From assembly GCF_001005315.1 (NCBI RefSeq), contig NZ_LBMG01000033.1, forward strand, positions 1-64,000: a stretch of 64,000 bases of DNA. The letters run 5' to 3'. This document shows positions 8,035 through 17,844 of this stretch, piece by piece. Both the position numbers and the translations under genes were made by a program. The notes under the pieces were generated by a model. It had not been told where the DNA came from. It saw nothing but the letters and a program-made list of their open reading frames with translations, and ran no database searches. The stretch's first letter is position 1. Every line of letters begins with the position of its first letter. The stretch comes from Kordia jejudonensis (GTDB taxonomy: Bacteria; Bacteroidota; Bacteroidia; Flavobacteriales; Flavobacteriaceae).

Positions 8035-10488
8035 ATGAGTAAAACAAAGTTTTTAAATATGGACAGTTTGTCATTTCAATCAATTGACGAAGATGCGGAG
8101 TTAATTCCGTTGATGACTCCTGAAGATGAAGAAGAAATAAATAGAGAAGTATTGCCAGCAACGTTGCCAATACTTCCATTGCGAAATACAGTATTGTTTC
8201 CTGGTGTTGTGATTCCTATTACGGCTGGAAGAGACAAATCGATTCAGTTGATAAAAAATGCTAATAATGGAGGAAAAGTTATTGGTGTCGTTTCTCAAAA
8301 GGATGAAGCTGTTGAAAATCCTACGCTTGAAGATATCAATACTTTAGGTACGGTTGCCCGAATTTTGCGTGTGCTTCAAATGCCAGATGGAAATACTACG
8401 ATTATCATTCAAGGTAAGAAACGCTTTGAAATTGATAGCATGTTGCAAGAAGATCCATACATGGAAGCAACCGTAAAAGAAGTGCCTGAAACACGACCTG
8501 AAGCTACAGATGAAGAGTTTCGAGCTATTTTAGATTCCATCAAAGATTTGGCATTGCAAATTATAAAAGAAAGCCCAAATATTCCTTCGGAAGCTTCATT
8601 TGCCATAAAAAATATTGAAAGTTCGTCGTTCCTAATCAACTTCATCTCTTCAAATATGAATTTGAGTGTGAAAGACAAACAAGAATTGTTAGCCATTCCA
8701 GACTTGAAAACACGTGCATTAGCGACGTTGAAATTTATGAATTTGGAAATGCAACAATTGGAACTGAAAAACGACATTCAGTCAAAAGTTCGCAACGATT
8801 TAGATCAGCAACAGCGTGAATATTTCTTGCATCAGCAAATGAAAACCATTCAAGAAGAATTGGGTGGCGGCGTTTCGTATGAGCAAGAAGTAGAAGAAAT
8901 GCGCATGCGCGGAAAAAAGAAAAAGTGGGACGTAAAAGTCAAAAAACACTTTGAAAAGGAACTCGCAAAAATGAAGCGAATGAATCCGCAAGTGGCAGAA
9001 TATTCTATTCAACGTAATTATTTAGAGCTGTTTTTAGATTTACCTTGGAATGAATTTAGCACAGATAAGTTTGACTTAAAAAAGGCACAAACCATTCTCG
9101 ATAGAGATCATTCTGGTTTGGAAGATGTAAAAAAACGGATCATAGAATACTTAGCGGTGTTGAAGCTGCGTAACGATATGAAATCGCCAATTTTATGTTT
9201 ATACGGTCCTCCAGGTGTTGGAAAAACATCGTTGGGGAAATCGATTGCAGAAGCTTTAGGAAGAGAATATGTGCGTATTTCATTAGGTGGATTGCGTGAT
9301 GAAGCAGAAATTCGCGGACACCGTAAAACCTATATCGGAGCCATGCCAGGACGAATAATTCAAAGCTTGAAAAAGGCTGGAACTTCAAATCCTGTATTTG
9401 TGTTGGATGAAATTGATAAACTATCAAGCAGTCACAATGGTGATCCTTCCTCAGCAATGTTAGAAGTGTTAGATCCTGAGCAAAACACAGAATTCTATGA
9501 TAATTTCCTAGAAATGGGATACGATTTATCGAAAGTGATGTTTATTGCAACGGCAAATAGTTTGAGTACCATTCAGCCAGCATTGCGTGATCGTATGGAA
9601 ATCATCAACGTAACAGGATATACGACGGAAGAAAAAGTTGAAATTGGTGGAAAACATCTGCTTGGAAAGCAATTGAAAGAACATGGACTTACCGATAAAG
9701 ATTTAAAAATAGGGAAGAAGCAACTTGAAAAAATAGTTGAAGGCTACACGCGTGAAAGTGGTGTGCGTGGATTGGAAAAGCAAATTGCCAAAATGGTACG
9801 TTATGCTGCAAAATCCATTGCCATGGATGATAAATATGAGAAGAAAATTACCAATGATATCATTGTAGACGTATTAGGGCCAGCACGAATGGAGCGCAGT
9901 AAGTACGAAAATAATGATGTCGCGGGTGTAGTTACAGGATTGGCTTGGACAAGTGTTGGAGGCGATATTTTATTTATTGAATCGACACTTTCCAAAGGAA
10001 AAGGAAACTTATCCATCACTGGAAATTTAGGAAAAGTGATGAAAGAATCGGCTACTATTGCTATGGAATATATCAAATCGAATGCAGAAATTTTAGGAGT
10101 TGATGCTGAAGTATTTCAAAAGTACAATGTACATATTCACGTTCCAGAAGGTGCCACTCCAAAAGATGGACCAAGTGCAGGAATTACCATGCTAACATCG
10201 TTGGTTTCTTTATTTATGCAGAAAAAAGTAAAGAAAGATATTGCCATGACGGGAGAAATCACGTTGCGTGGAAAAGTGTTGCCTGTTGGTGGAATTAAAG
10301 AGAAAATCTTAGCCGCAAAACGTGCAGGAATTAAAGAAATCATCATGTGTAAGCAAAATGAACGCGATATTTTAGAAATAAAACAATCGTACTTAAAAGG
10401 CTTAACGTTTCATTATGTCACTGAAATGAGTGAAGTAATTAAACACGCGATTACCAAAGAAAACGTAAAGAATCACAAAGTACTTTAA
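8035..10488 (+). CDS. lon: ATP-dependent protease Lon
   Basis: An 817-residue cytoplasmic ATP-dependent serine protease. The N-terminal LON domain begins at 'LPILPLRNTVLFPGV' near residue 45. The AAA+ module has Walker A 'GPPGVGKT' near 391 and the sequence 'VFVLDEIDK' as Walker B. The protease domain carries the Ser-Lys dyad, Ser in 'GPSAG' near 714 and Lys in 'GGIKEK' near 755. Length is normal for the family. The N-terminal extension of about 40 acidic residues is usual in Flavobacteriaceae. Single gene with its own terminator. Confidence 0.97.
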   Translation: MSKTKFLNMDSLSFQSIDEDAELIPLMTPEDEEEINREVLPATLPILPLRNTVLFPGVVIPITAGRDKSIQLIKNANNGGKVIGVVSQKDEAVENPTLEDINTLGTVARILRVLQMPDGNTTIIIQGKKRFEIDSMLQEDPYMEATVKEVPETRPEATDEEFRAILDSIKDLALQIIKESPNIPSEASFAIKNIESSSFLINFISSNMNLSVKDKQELLAIPDLKTRALATLKFMNLEMQQLELKNDIQSKVRNDLDQQQREYFLHQQMKTIQEELGGGVSYEQEVEEMRMRGKKKKWDVKVKKHFEKELAKMKRMNPQVAEYSIQRNYLELFLDLPWNEFSTDKFDLKKAQTILDRDHSGLEDVKKRIIEYLAVLKLRNDMKSPILCLYGPPGVGKTSLGKSIAEALGREYVRISLGGLRDEAEIRGHRKTYIGAMPGRIIQSLKKAGTSNPVFVLDEIDKLSSSHNGDPSSAMLEVLDPEQNTEFYDNFLEMGYDLSKVMFIATANSLSTIQPALRDRMEIINVTGYTTEEKVEIGGKHLLGKQLKEHGLTDKDLKIGKKQLEKIVEGYTRESGVRGLEKQIAKMVRYAAKSIAMDDKYEKKITNDIIVDVLGPARMERSKYENNDVAGVVTGLAWTSVGGDILFIESTLSKGKGNLSITGNLGKVMKESATIAMEYIKSNAEILGVDAEVFQKYNVHIHVPEGATPKDGPSAGITMLTSLVSLFMQKKVKKDIAMTGEITLRGKVLPVGGIKEKILAAKRAGIKEIIMCKQNERDILEIKQSYLKGLTFHYVTEMSEVIKHAITKENVKNHKVL

Positions 10489-10497
10489 TACTATATA

Positions 10498-10547
10498 ACT
10501 TGAAGTTGAGGTTGATTTCGAATTCAATTTCAGCTTCAAGTTTTTTT
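10498..10547 (+). terminator. Terminator after lon
   Basis: The arms ACTTGAAG and CTTCAAG continue into a long imperfect stem, followed by seven T. The opposite strand lacks a T-run at the far end, so it serves lon rather than the convergent radical SAM gene. Confidence 0.75.
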
Positions 10548-10548
10548 A

Positions 10549-11760
10549 TTACACGACACTAAAAAACTCTAAATCTTCTTTGTAAGTTTCTTTCATCGCA
10601 CCTAGATCAAGCGTATTTATATACTCAATAATTTCGGTAGCATCCATCTTAGAAATGCTGTCATCGTACATACTTGGAACCAATTCCATCATTTTATTTT
10701 GAATGTGCGAAATAATTAGAATCATATCTTCACAATATATTGACGGATTGTTGAATCCGTTTTCTTTTTTATATCGATGTACCAATCGTCCACCTTTACA
10801 AATAGCAACGACAGGACATTCTACACATTGTGCACAAAGTTTTTCTGTGCTGTCTTCAAAATATAATTTCCCTAGCGGAAGCTTTATAATATCTTTAAAA
10901 TCGTGAGTGTTGACATTCATATTGGTTTTAGTAAAGCTTTCTCCACAACCTTTTAACGAATCTATAGCTTCAATATCTCCATTGGTTTCTATCACAAGTG
11001 CATGCGCTTCATGTCGTCCTTTTTTAGCTGAACCCAATACGGCATTCGTTAATCCATTGAAAAATGGAATAATAGGTCTATTTGCATCAGCAATCCATAA
11101 ATCGTATAACTCAATCAGCCAATTTCCCATGGCTTTTGGTTCGTATGGAAAACTATCGTGTGTGTAATCTGGCAACAGAAAATTTACATAATCGGAAGAT
11201 AAACTTGTCAAATGATCGTAAGTAGTTTTGGCAGTTTCATCAATATTCATCACACTAATTACGGATACAAAACCCAGTCGATATTTCAGTAATTTCAATC
11301 CTTTAATCACATCATCATAGCTTCCATTTTCTTTATGATCTTTGCGATACATATCGTGTGCTTTTTTTGTACCATCTAAACTTACACCTGGAAAAATTTT
11401 CCATTTCCGCAATACTTCTGCCCATTCAACATCGATCAAAACACCGTTAGTTTGAATGTTGTATTCAAAAGTAATATCGGGAAATTGTTCTTTTAAAACT
11501 TCTGCTTGTGTGATAAACTTTCCAAAAAACGATTTATCGATTAATAGCGGTTCGCCACCGTGAAACGTAAATGTGAAAATTTCCTGTGGATATTCGGCTA
11601 AATAATTGGCAACACGTGTAATAATTTCAGGAATCATGTGCTCTTTCATAAACTTTGGCTGATTCCTAAAGGAAGAATCGCCCAAATTGTACATGAAGCA
11701 GTATGAACAATTGAGATTGCATCTGCTGGCAACTTTTAATACTAATCGATTGAAATTCAT
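10549..11760 (-). CDS. FxsB-like radical SAM/SPASM peptide maturase
   Basis: A 403-residue radical SAM enzyme with the 4Fe-4S motif CNLNCSYC (Cys14, 18, 21), a GGEP motif in 'FHGGEPLL', 'SLDG', and a C-terminal Cys-rich SPASM region ('CAQCVECPVVAIC', then 'IYCEDM'). The phrases 'YVNFLLPD' and 'HRYKKENGFNNPS' resemble the FxsB family, whose members make cyclophane cross-links in RiPP precursors. I start at 11760; a longer reading to 11808 adds 16 residues unlike the family N-terminus. The short gene upstream at 11881-12156 has a GG leader and is the likely substrate. No transporter lies nearby. Confidence 0.85.
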   Translation of the reverse strand: MNFNRLVLKVASRCNLNCSYCFMYNLGDSSFRNQPKFMKEHMIPEIITRVANYLAEYPQEIFTFTFHGGEPLLIDKSFFGKFITQAEVLKEQFPDITFEYNIQTNGVLIDVEWAEVLRKWKIFPGVSLDGTKKAHDMYRKDHKENGSYDDVIKGLKLLKYRLGFVSVISVMNIDETAKTTYDHLTSLSSDYVNFLLPDYTHDSFPYEPKAMGNWLIELYDLWIADANRPIIPFFNGLTNAVLGSAKKGRHEAHALVIETNGDIEAIDSLKGCGESFTKTNMNVNTHDFKDIIKLPLGKLYFEDSTEKLCAQCVECPVVAICKGGRLVHRYKKENGFNNPSIYCEDMILIISHIQNKMMELVPSMYDDSISKMDATEIIEYINTLDLGAMKETYKEDLEFFSVV

Positions 11761-11880
11761 AGGAAAAATTTTTAAAATTGAAACATGTGATGAAGAGCAG
11801 CTGTCCAACGTGTTAACTAAACAATAGTTGCCTATTGAAAATTGTTGAACAACTGCAATTATAAAATGTAAAGCATTAAA

Positions 11881-12156
11881 TTATACGTGCATTGGCTCAT
11901 GTGGAGAAGCTACAGCTACATCATGTGGATAATCTCCTTCTTTAAAACAACGTCCGTAGTAGTGATTCCAGTAATATCCGTAAGGACATCTTGGTCCGCC
12001 ACCACCAGTTGGGATGTGAATATCATCGTCGTAAGGAAGTCCTACAGCAGTATCGCTTGCTCCTTGTGATAAGCCTCCGAAAACACTGTTTAAATCGTTA
12101 ATTTGCTTTTCAGTCAAAGCATCAACAGTTTTGTGTAAAAAAAACTTTTTTTTCAT
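11881..12156 (-). CDS. Candidate RiPP precursor for the FxsB-like maturase
   Basis: A 91-residue peptide. Residues 1-28 form a basic then amphipathic leader ending in FGG (27-28), a double-Gly cleavage-type site. The core is rich in Gly, Asp, Tyr and His, with 'GGGG' near 52-55 and an aromatic block 'YGYYWNHYYGRCF' flanked by two Cys. Aromatic residues at spacing two are what cyclophane-forming enzymes link in known triceptides. It lies 120 bases upstream of the maturase on the same strand. I recognise no named family; the precursor role is inferred. Confidence 0.7.
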   Translation of the reverse strand: MKKKFFLHKTVDALTEKQINDLNSVFGGLSQGASDTAVGLPYDDDIHIPTGGGGPRCPYGYYWNHYYGRCFKEGDYPHDVAVASPHEPMHV

Positions 12157-12469
12157 AATAGGTTTAATTTTGGTTTATACATACTCTAATGTTTTAAATG
12201 GCTTTTCTGAATCCTCCATTATTGAGTTAACTCTTATTCAATGTAAGACCAAATTGCAGGTTAAAACAAGGAAACTATGTGAGGTTTTATAAAATATCAT
12301 CTAGTATTCATGTGAGAAAAGTCAGCGTTTTTGTAGTGTAAGAGAAGAAAACAGGATTCATTTGGTTGAAAAAAAGATAAAAATGAAATATCTATTATTT
12401 TTATACAAAACCGTAAAATATTTATCATATCTAAACGTTTTGAATAAAGATTTTAGTTACTTTGCACCC
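12157..12469. other. 313-base gap with a possible precursor promoter element
   Basis: This lies between the divergent precursor and porQ. On the minus strand, AGAGTATGTATAA (12175-12187) ends 18 bases before the precursor start and resembles AGAGTAGGTATAA in front of the grasp-with-spasm precursor, at the same distance from the ATG (31 bases from the first A). GAAAAGC (12201-12207) also recurs, with spacing four bases longer. No other convincing structure or ORF was seen. Confidence 0.3.
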
Positions 12470-13489
12470 ATGCAGAAAAAGACCCTATTTTATTTTTTTT
12501 TGTTTATAACTACATTAGCCTCTGCCCAGATAGGTGGAAGGTACACGTACCAGTTTTTAAACTTAATTTCATCTCCTCGGCAAGCAGCACTTGGAGGAAA
12601 AGTAATTACCAATTACGATAAAGACGTTACACAAGCATTATTCAATCCTGCAAGTATTAATTACAGAATGGACAACCATCTCTCTTTAAATTATGTCAAC
12701 TATTTAGGCGATGTAAATTATGGATCAGCTTCATATGCATATACTTGGGATAGAAGAGTACAAACGTTTCATGCTGGAGTTACCTATGTAAGTTACGGAC
12801 AATTTGATGGATATGACGAACAAGGGAACGAAACAGGTTCGTTTACAGGAAATGAAATTGCCTTATCAATGGGCTATGCATACAACATTCCTTGGACAGA
12901 CATTCATATTGGAGCCAATGCAAAATTTATCAACTCAAAGTTAGAGCAATATAACTCGTTTGGCGGCGCTTTAGATTTGGGAATTATGTATATTAATGAA
13001 GAACTTGAACTAAATATCGCATTGGCCGCACGAAACTTAGGTGTTCAGTTTACCACCTATGCAGGTGTACAAGAGCAATTGCCTTTTGAATTAATCTTAG
13101 GAATTTCTCAAAAATTAGAGCATGTTCCAATTCGTTGGCATCTTACATTCGAAAATTTACAACAATGGAATATTGCCTTTGCCAATCCAAACCGAGCAGA
13201 GCAATCTATAGAAGGTGGCGTAACTGAAGAAAAAGTTACCTTTCTGAAAAACTTAATTCGTCATACAATTGTCGGAATGGAATTATTTCCAGACAAAGGA
13301 TTTAATATTCGTTTGGGATACAACTTTAGAAGAGGCGAAGAATTAAAAATTGTTGATCAACGTAATTTTTCAGGAATTACCGCAGGTTTCGGACTAAAAA
13401 TCAATAAGCTAAAATTTGATTATACCTACGCAAGATATTCGGTTGCTGCCAACACAAGTATGTTTGGTGTTACCGTAAATCTTCAATAA
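12470..13489 (+). CDS. porQ: Type IX secretion system protein PorQ
   Basis: A 339-residue outer-membrane beta-barrel of the PorQ family, part of the type IX secretion system, where it works with PorU, PorV and PorZ in processing and anchoring cargo. I start at 12470 because the sequence from there opens with a clean signal peptide ('LFYFFLFITTLASAQ'); the longer ORF from 12362 adds 36 residues unlike the family. 'RYTYQFLNL..SPRQAALGG' is the conserved mature N-terminus. It lies 39 bases before cmk, an arrangement known in flavobacteria. Confidence 0.88.
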   Translation: MQKKTLFYFFLFITTLASAQIGGRYTYQFLNLISSPRQAALGGKVITNYDKDVTQALFNPASINYRMDNHLSLNYVNYLGDVNYGSASYAYTWDRRVQTFHAGVTYVSYGQFDGYDEQGNETGSFTGNEIALSMGYAYNIPWTDIHIGANAKFINSKLEQYNSFGGALDLGIMYINEELELNIALAARNLGVQFTTYAGVQEQLPFELILGISQKLEHVPIRWHLTFENLQQWNIAFANPNRAEQSIEGGVTEEKVTFLKNLIRHTIVGMELFPDKGFNIRLGYNFRRGEELKIVDQRNFSGITAGFGLKINKLKFDYTYARYSVAANTSMFGVTVNLQ

Positions 13490-13528
13490 TACAATGAGGC
13501 TGTAAAGCATTTACAAAGCGCACGCATC

Positions 13529-14218
13529 ATGAAAAAAATTACCATAGCCATTGACGGCTTTTCATCTACAGGAAAAAGTACCATTGCAAAACAACTTGCC
13601 AATGCTTTAGAATACATTTATGTGGATACAGGCGCTATGTATCGGGCAGTAACTTTATTTGCACTTCGTAAAGGATATATTGACGAGGAAAACTTTTCTA
13701 TTAATGATTTGATAGCAAATCTTGATCAAATAACATTGCAATTCAAATATAACGAACAGGTCGGTTTTGCCGAAATGTACTTAAACGGAGAAAATGTTGA
13801 AAAAGAAATACGCACCTTAAACGTTTCCAACTATGTCAGCAAAGTTGCTGCTGTGCCAGAAGTTCGATACCAATTGGTAAAGCAACAGCAAAAAATGGGC
13901 GCTGATAAAGGTATTGTAATGGATGGAAGAGATATTGGAACCGTAGTGTTTCCAGATGCAGAATTAAAACTATTTATGACAGCATCTCCAGAAAAAAGAG
14001 CCATTCGTCGGTATAAAGAACTTATTGACAAAGGTGATGATGTAAAATATGAAGATGTATTGCGAAATGTGCAAAACAGAGATTATATAGATTCACACCG
14101 AGAAGATTCTCCATTGCGACAAGCTGAAGATGCCATTGCATTTGATAATAGTGACATGGGACTGAAAGAGCAATTTGACCGAATTATGAATTTGGCAAAA
14201 CGAACCATCGAAGCATAA
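13529..14218 (+). CDS. cmk: Cytidylate kinase
   Basis: A 229-residue P-loop kinase that phosphorylates CMP and dCMP in pyrimidine nucleotide metabolism. The P-loop 'GFSSTGKST' is at 10-18, followed by 'YVDTGAMYRA'. The conserved 'MDGRDIGTVVFPDAELKLF' is near 130-148, and the lid region 'RAIRRYKE' follows. Length is normal. It probably shares a transcript with porQ. Confidence 0.96.
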   Translation: MKKITIAIDGFSSTGKSTIAKQLANALEYIYVDTGAMYRAVTLFALRKGYIDEENFSINDLIANLDQITLQFKYNEQVGFAEMYLNGENVEKEIRTLNVSNYVSKVAAVPEVRYQLVKQQQKMGADKGIVMDGRDIGTVVFPDAELKLFMTASPEKRAIRRYKELIDKGDDVKYEDVLRNVQNRDYIDSHREDSPLRQAEDAIAFDNSDMGLKEQFDRIMNLAKRTIEA

Positions 14219-14313
14219 ATTTTCTACCACAAAAATACTAGAAACAACTTCTTTTCGTCATTCTTTTTATATCTTGACAAGGAAAAAGAAATCATGTTAG
14301 TGCGCTCATACAT

Positions 14314-15306
14314 ATGAAAACTTCCAAATGGATATTCCTACTAGTAATCTCAATTTTTATCACATTCCTTGTATTTTTATCTCTAAAAGAAAATAACAAA
14401 GACGGCAACACTAATGCCAATGAAACGAATAGTTTTCAAGCAAATCGTGCTGAAGAATTTAAAAAATGTTATGTAACATTTGATCCTAAAGGTCACAAAA
14501 GGAATCATCGTTTTACAGTCTATACTCAAAGTCGTACACAACCCAACTATTATTGGGGTTTTACCATTGCTCGCGAACGGAATTTATCAAATCATATATA
14601 TTCAGATCAATATAGAATTATACAGAGCAAAGAATTTATCTATAACGGTAAAAAAATGTCGTCAACTGGCGCCAAACTGTTATATCTCGGAGAATCTGAG
14701 TTTGCATACAAAAGATCGGGAGCTTCAGATTTTACAGGCGGATATCATGGACGCGAAAAATTTACAGACGTAAGCTTTTTTATAGACGATGTTTTAATAA
14801 ATGATATCACGACCGGATTTAAAATGAGAGCTTGTGAAAGATTTGCATATCGACAAAATAGTATCATGTACCGCAATGATGATATACGTACAAAAGATGC
14901 TGTACATAATAAAATAACAGAAATCTTGGATAGTGGATACTTTACGAAAAATACAATCACGGCTATCGAAAACCTGCCGTTAGAAGTTTGTTTTGGTTCT
15001 ATAGTTTCAGTGAGTATTGATGTAGCAGGAAAAGGACAAGTCGCTAATTATGAAAATGCGATTGACTTTAATAGAGATGGCAATAGAAAACTGGAAGGTT
15101 TTTGCGATAAATTATTCATGTGGAATGATCAAAATAAACTATCTGTGCATATTGAAAGCATGTTTGAATTATACAATGATTATGCTACCCAACAAATATG
15201 GGACGATAAATACTATGGAAAGTATTACAGACACCTTCAATATATTAATTTGGACGCAGGAAAATCTTGGTCATTTGAAACAAAAGTTACCTTCGATAAA
15301 TTATAA
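14314..15306 (+). CDS. Unknown membrane-anchored protein
   Basis: A 330-residue protein with one N-terminal hydrophobic segment (about 7-24) followed by a low-complexity Asn/Thr linker; it is probably exported and anchored by this segment. The rest is rich in Tyr, Asp and Lys and looks beta-rich, with no motif I recognise. It is a single gene between cmk and a terminator. The function cannot be stated. Confidence 0.6.
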   Translation: MKTSKWIFLLVISIFITFLVFLSLKENNKDGNTNANETNSFQANRAEEFKKCYVTFDPKGHKRNHRFTVYTQSRTQPNYYWGFTIARERNLSNHIYSDQYRIIQSKEFIYNGKKMSSTGAKLLYLGESEFAYKRSGASDFTGGYHGREKFTDVSFFIDDVLINDITTGFKMRACERFAYRQNSIMYRNDDIRTKDAVHNKITEILDSGYFTKNTITAIENLPLEVCFGSIVSVSIDVAGKGQVANYENAIDFNRDGNRKLEGFCDKLFMWNDQNKLSVHIESMFELYNDYATQQIWDDKYYGKYYRHLQYINLDAGKSWSFETKVTFDKL

Positions 15307-15311
15307 AACAC

Positions 15312-15339
15312 AAAAAGCTTCCCAATAGGAAGCTTTTTT
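15312..15339. terminator. Bidirectional terminator
   Basis: The arms AAAGCTTCC and GGAAGCTTT, with a five-base loop and flanking A and T runs, lie between convergent genes. Confidence 0.85.
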
Positions 15340-15358
15340 ATATCTAGCAATGTGTATT

Positions 15359-15739
15359 TTATAAGTTTGGAATAACCAACTCTTGTCCTGGATGAATAAC
15401 ATCTGGATTCTTTAAAATATCCGTGTTCGCTTCAAAAATAGCAGTATACTTTCCTGCTTTTCCATAATATTGCTTTGCGATCTTGCCTAACGTGTCTCCA
15501 CTTTCTACAGTATGACGATGGTAAACTGACTCATCTGCAATAGTAATATCTGCTTCAATATCAGAAGGTAACTCTCCACCAACTTCTTTGATTTTGTCCC
15601 AAATTAAATTCTTTTCGTGTGGCGTACCTGCAACACCAGAAACTTTTAATACTCCATTAACTTCTTCAACATTTCCATTTTGGATTCCTAAAGTCTCACC
15701 AAGGTCAAGAACTCCTTGATATTTCATTTTTACACTCAT
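15359..15739 (-). CDS. LysM domain protein, Kbp/YgaU-like
   Basis: A 126-residue protein. A C-terminal LysM domain (about 76-124, 'HTVESGDTLGKIAKQYYG' to 'HPGQELVIP') follows an N-terminal region with features of a shortened BON domain ('VEEVNGVLKVSGVA', 'IKEVGG'). This order is that of E. coli Kbp/YgaU, a potassium-binding cytoplasmic protein of 149 residues. No signal peptide is seen, which fits a cytoplasmic place. Whether it binds potassium here is an inference. Confidence 0.8.
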   Translation of the reverse strand: MSVKMKYQGVLDLGETLGIQNGNVEEVNGVLKVSGVAGTPHEKNLIWDKIKEVGGELPSDIEADITIADESVYHRHTVESGDTLGKIAKQYYGKAGKYTAIFEANTDILKNPDVIHPGQELVIPNL

Positions 15740-15885
15740 TATTCTTTATTTTAATAATTAAACATTATAAAGATAGTTTAAAAAAATAAATTTAAAGTGT
15801 TGTGTCTCCTATAATATACATTTTCGATAAAAACCGTATTTCACAGTCAAATCGGGCAAAAGCAACGCTATTTATACAGTATTAG

Positions 15886-15916
15886 TTTGTAAATCAAAAT
15901 AATAATAGTAATTTTG
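15886..15916 (+). promoter_or_regulatory. rpsA promoter with -33 and -7 boxes
   Basis: TTTG (15886-15889) and TAATTTTG (15909-15916), separated by 19 bases, match the flavobacterial housekeeping promoter. The predicted 5' UTR is about 120 bases, which leaves room for translational control of S1. Confidence 0.7.
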
Positions 15917-16039
15917 CACTCCTTTTTAGCATGACAGAGAATTGAAAAGGGAAAAACATTTTTTATAAAAATATAACAATCTACTGCTTTTACATGCAAT
16001 CATTCTCTAAATAAGTAGTATACAAATTTTACATCAGCA

Positions 16040-17818
16040 ATGGCTGAAGAAAACACAAACACAGACGTTCAGGACGTTAAAAACCCTGAAGAATTTTTAG
16101 CAAATTTTAACTGGCACAATTACGAAGAAGGAATTGATCAAGTTGAAGACGAAAAGCTAGAAGAATTTGAAAAATTAGTAGCGGACAATTTCGTTGATAC
16201 AGATGATGATGCTGTAGTAGATGGAACTGTTGTAAGAATGACTGACAGAGAAGCGATCATTGATATCAATGCAAAATCTGAAGGTGTAATTTCTTTAAAC
16301 GAATTTCGTTACAACCCAGAATTAAAAGTAGGAGACAAAGTAGAAGTATTAATTGACGTTCGTGAAGACAGAACAGGACAATTGGTATTATCTCACAGAA
16401 AAGCGAGAACAATCAAAGCATGGGAAAGAGTAAACTCTGCGCATGACAATGGTGAAATCGTTAATGGTTTTGTAAAATGTAGAACTAAAGGTGGTATGAT
16501 TGTAGACGTATTCGGAATTGAAGCGTTCTTACCAGGATCTCAAATTGACGTGAAGCCAATTAGAGATTACGATCAGTATGTTAACAAAACAATGGAATTC
16601 AAAGTGGTTAAAATTAACCATGAATTCAAAAATGTGGTTGTTTCTCATAAAGCGCTTATCGAAGCAGATATCGAAGAGCAGAAGAAAGAAATCATTGGTC
16701 AATTAGAAAAAGGTCAAGTACTAGAAGGAGTTGTGAAAAACATTACTTCTTACGGTGTATTTATTGATCTTGGTGGAGTTGACGGATTAATTCACATTAC
16801 AGATCTTTCTTGGTCACGTATCAACCATCCAAATGAGGTTGTTGAATTAGACCAGAAATTAAATGTTGTAATCCTTGACTTTGATGATAACAAATCAAGA
16901 ATCCAATTAGGATTAAAGCAATTAAGCGCGCATCCTTGGGAAGCTTTAGATTCGGAATTAAAAATCGGAGATCAAGTAAAAGGAAAAGTAGTTGTTATTG
17001 CTGATTACGGTGCATTTATTGAAGTAGCAGAAGGTGTTGAAGGATTAATTCACGTATCTGAAATGTCTTGGTCTACACACTTACGTTCGGCTCAAGATTT
17101 CGTAAAAGTTGGAGATGAAGTAGAAGCGAAAATCTTAACATTAGACAGAGAAGATCGTAAAATGTCTCTTGGTATCAAGCAAATGACGCCAGATCCATGG
17201 ACTGATATTACTACAAAATATCCTGTAGGTTCTAAACACACAGGAACTGTACGTAACTTCACTAACTTTGGTGTATTCGTAGAATTAGAAGAAGGTATTG
17301 ATGGATTAATTTACATCTCTGATTTATCTTGGACTAAGAAAGTGAAGCATCCATCTGAGTTTGTTACTGTTGGTGACAAATTAGAAGTACTTGTTTTAGA
17401 ATTAGACGTAGATGGACGTAAATTAAGTTTAGGTCACAAACAAACTACTGAAAATCCTTGGGATAAGTATGAAGGTACATACGGTGTAGGTACTACGCAT
17501 ACTGCTGAAATTACAGATACAAATGATAAAGGTGCAACAGTAGCTTTAAACGAAGATGTAGTAGCTTTCATTCCTTCTCGTCACTTAGAAAAAGAAGACG
17601 GAAAGAAATTGAAGAAAGGTGATACAGCTGAGTTCAGAGTCATTGAGTTCAACAAAGAATTCAAAAGAGTTGTCGCTTCTCATACTGCAATTTTCAGAGA
17701 AGAAGAGCAAAAGAATGTTCAAGCAGCAGCTAAGAAATCAGCTAGCGCTGACAAAACTACGCTTGGAGATTTAAATGCATTACAAGCATTAAAAGAAAAA
17801 ATGGAAAACGGAAAATAA
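16040..17818 (+). CDS. rpsA: 30S ribosomal protein S1
   Basis: A 592-residue protein with about six S1 RNA-binding repeats. Repeated signatures include 'VKNITSYGVFIDLGGVDGLIHITDLSW', 'YGAFIEVAEGVEGLIHVSEMSW' and 'NFGVFVELEEGIDGLIYISDLSW' variants between residues 140 and 420, with weaker repeats on both sides. It binds mRNA at the 30S subunit and aids initiation, important in Bacteroidota, where Shine-Dalgarno sites are weak. Single gene between its own promoter and terminator. Confidence 0.97.
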   Translation: MAEENTNTDVQDVKNPEEFLANFNWHNYEEGIDQVEDEKLEEFEKLVADNFVDTDDDAVVDGTVVRMTDREAIIDINAKSEGVISLNEFRYNPELKVGDKVEVLIDVREDRTGQLVLSHRKARTIKAWERVNSAHDNGEIVNGFVKCRTKGGMIVDVFGIEAFLPGSQIDVKPIRDYDQYVNKTMEFKVVKINHEFKNVVVSHKALIEADIEEQKKEIIGQLEKGQVLEGVVKNITSYGVFIDLGGVDGLIHITDLSWSRINHPNEVVELDQKLNVVILDFDDNKSRIQLGLKQLSAHPWEALDSELKIGDQVKGKVVVIADYGAFIEVAEGVEGLIHVSEMSWSTHLRSAQDFVKVGDEVEAKILTLDREDRKMSLGIKQMTPDPWTDITTKYPVGSKHTGTVRNFTNFGVFVELEEGIDGLIYISDLSWTKKVKHPSEFVTVGDKLEVLVLELDVDGRKLSLGHKQTTENPWDKYEGTYGVGTTHTAEITDTNDKGATVALNEDVVAFIPSRHLEKEDGKKLKKGDTAEFRVIEFNKEFKRVVASHTAIFREEEQKNVQAAAKKSASADKTTLGDLNALQALKEKMENGK

Positions 17819-17844
17819 TTCCTGACATTTTATCACATATGAAG

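Noticed and set aside
11761-11808. Longer start of the FxsB-like maturase
   Set aside because: Sixteen added residues do not resemble the family, whose N-terminus begins just before the CxxxCxxC motif.
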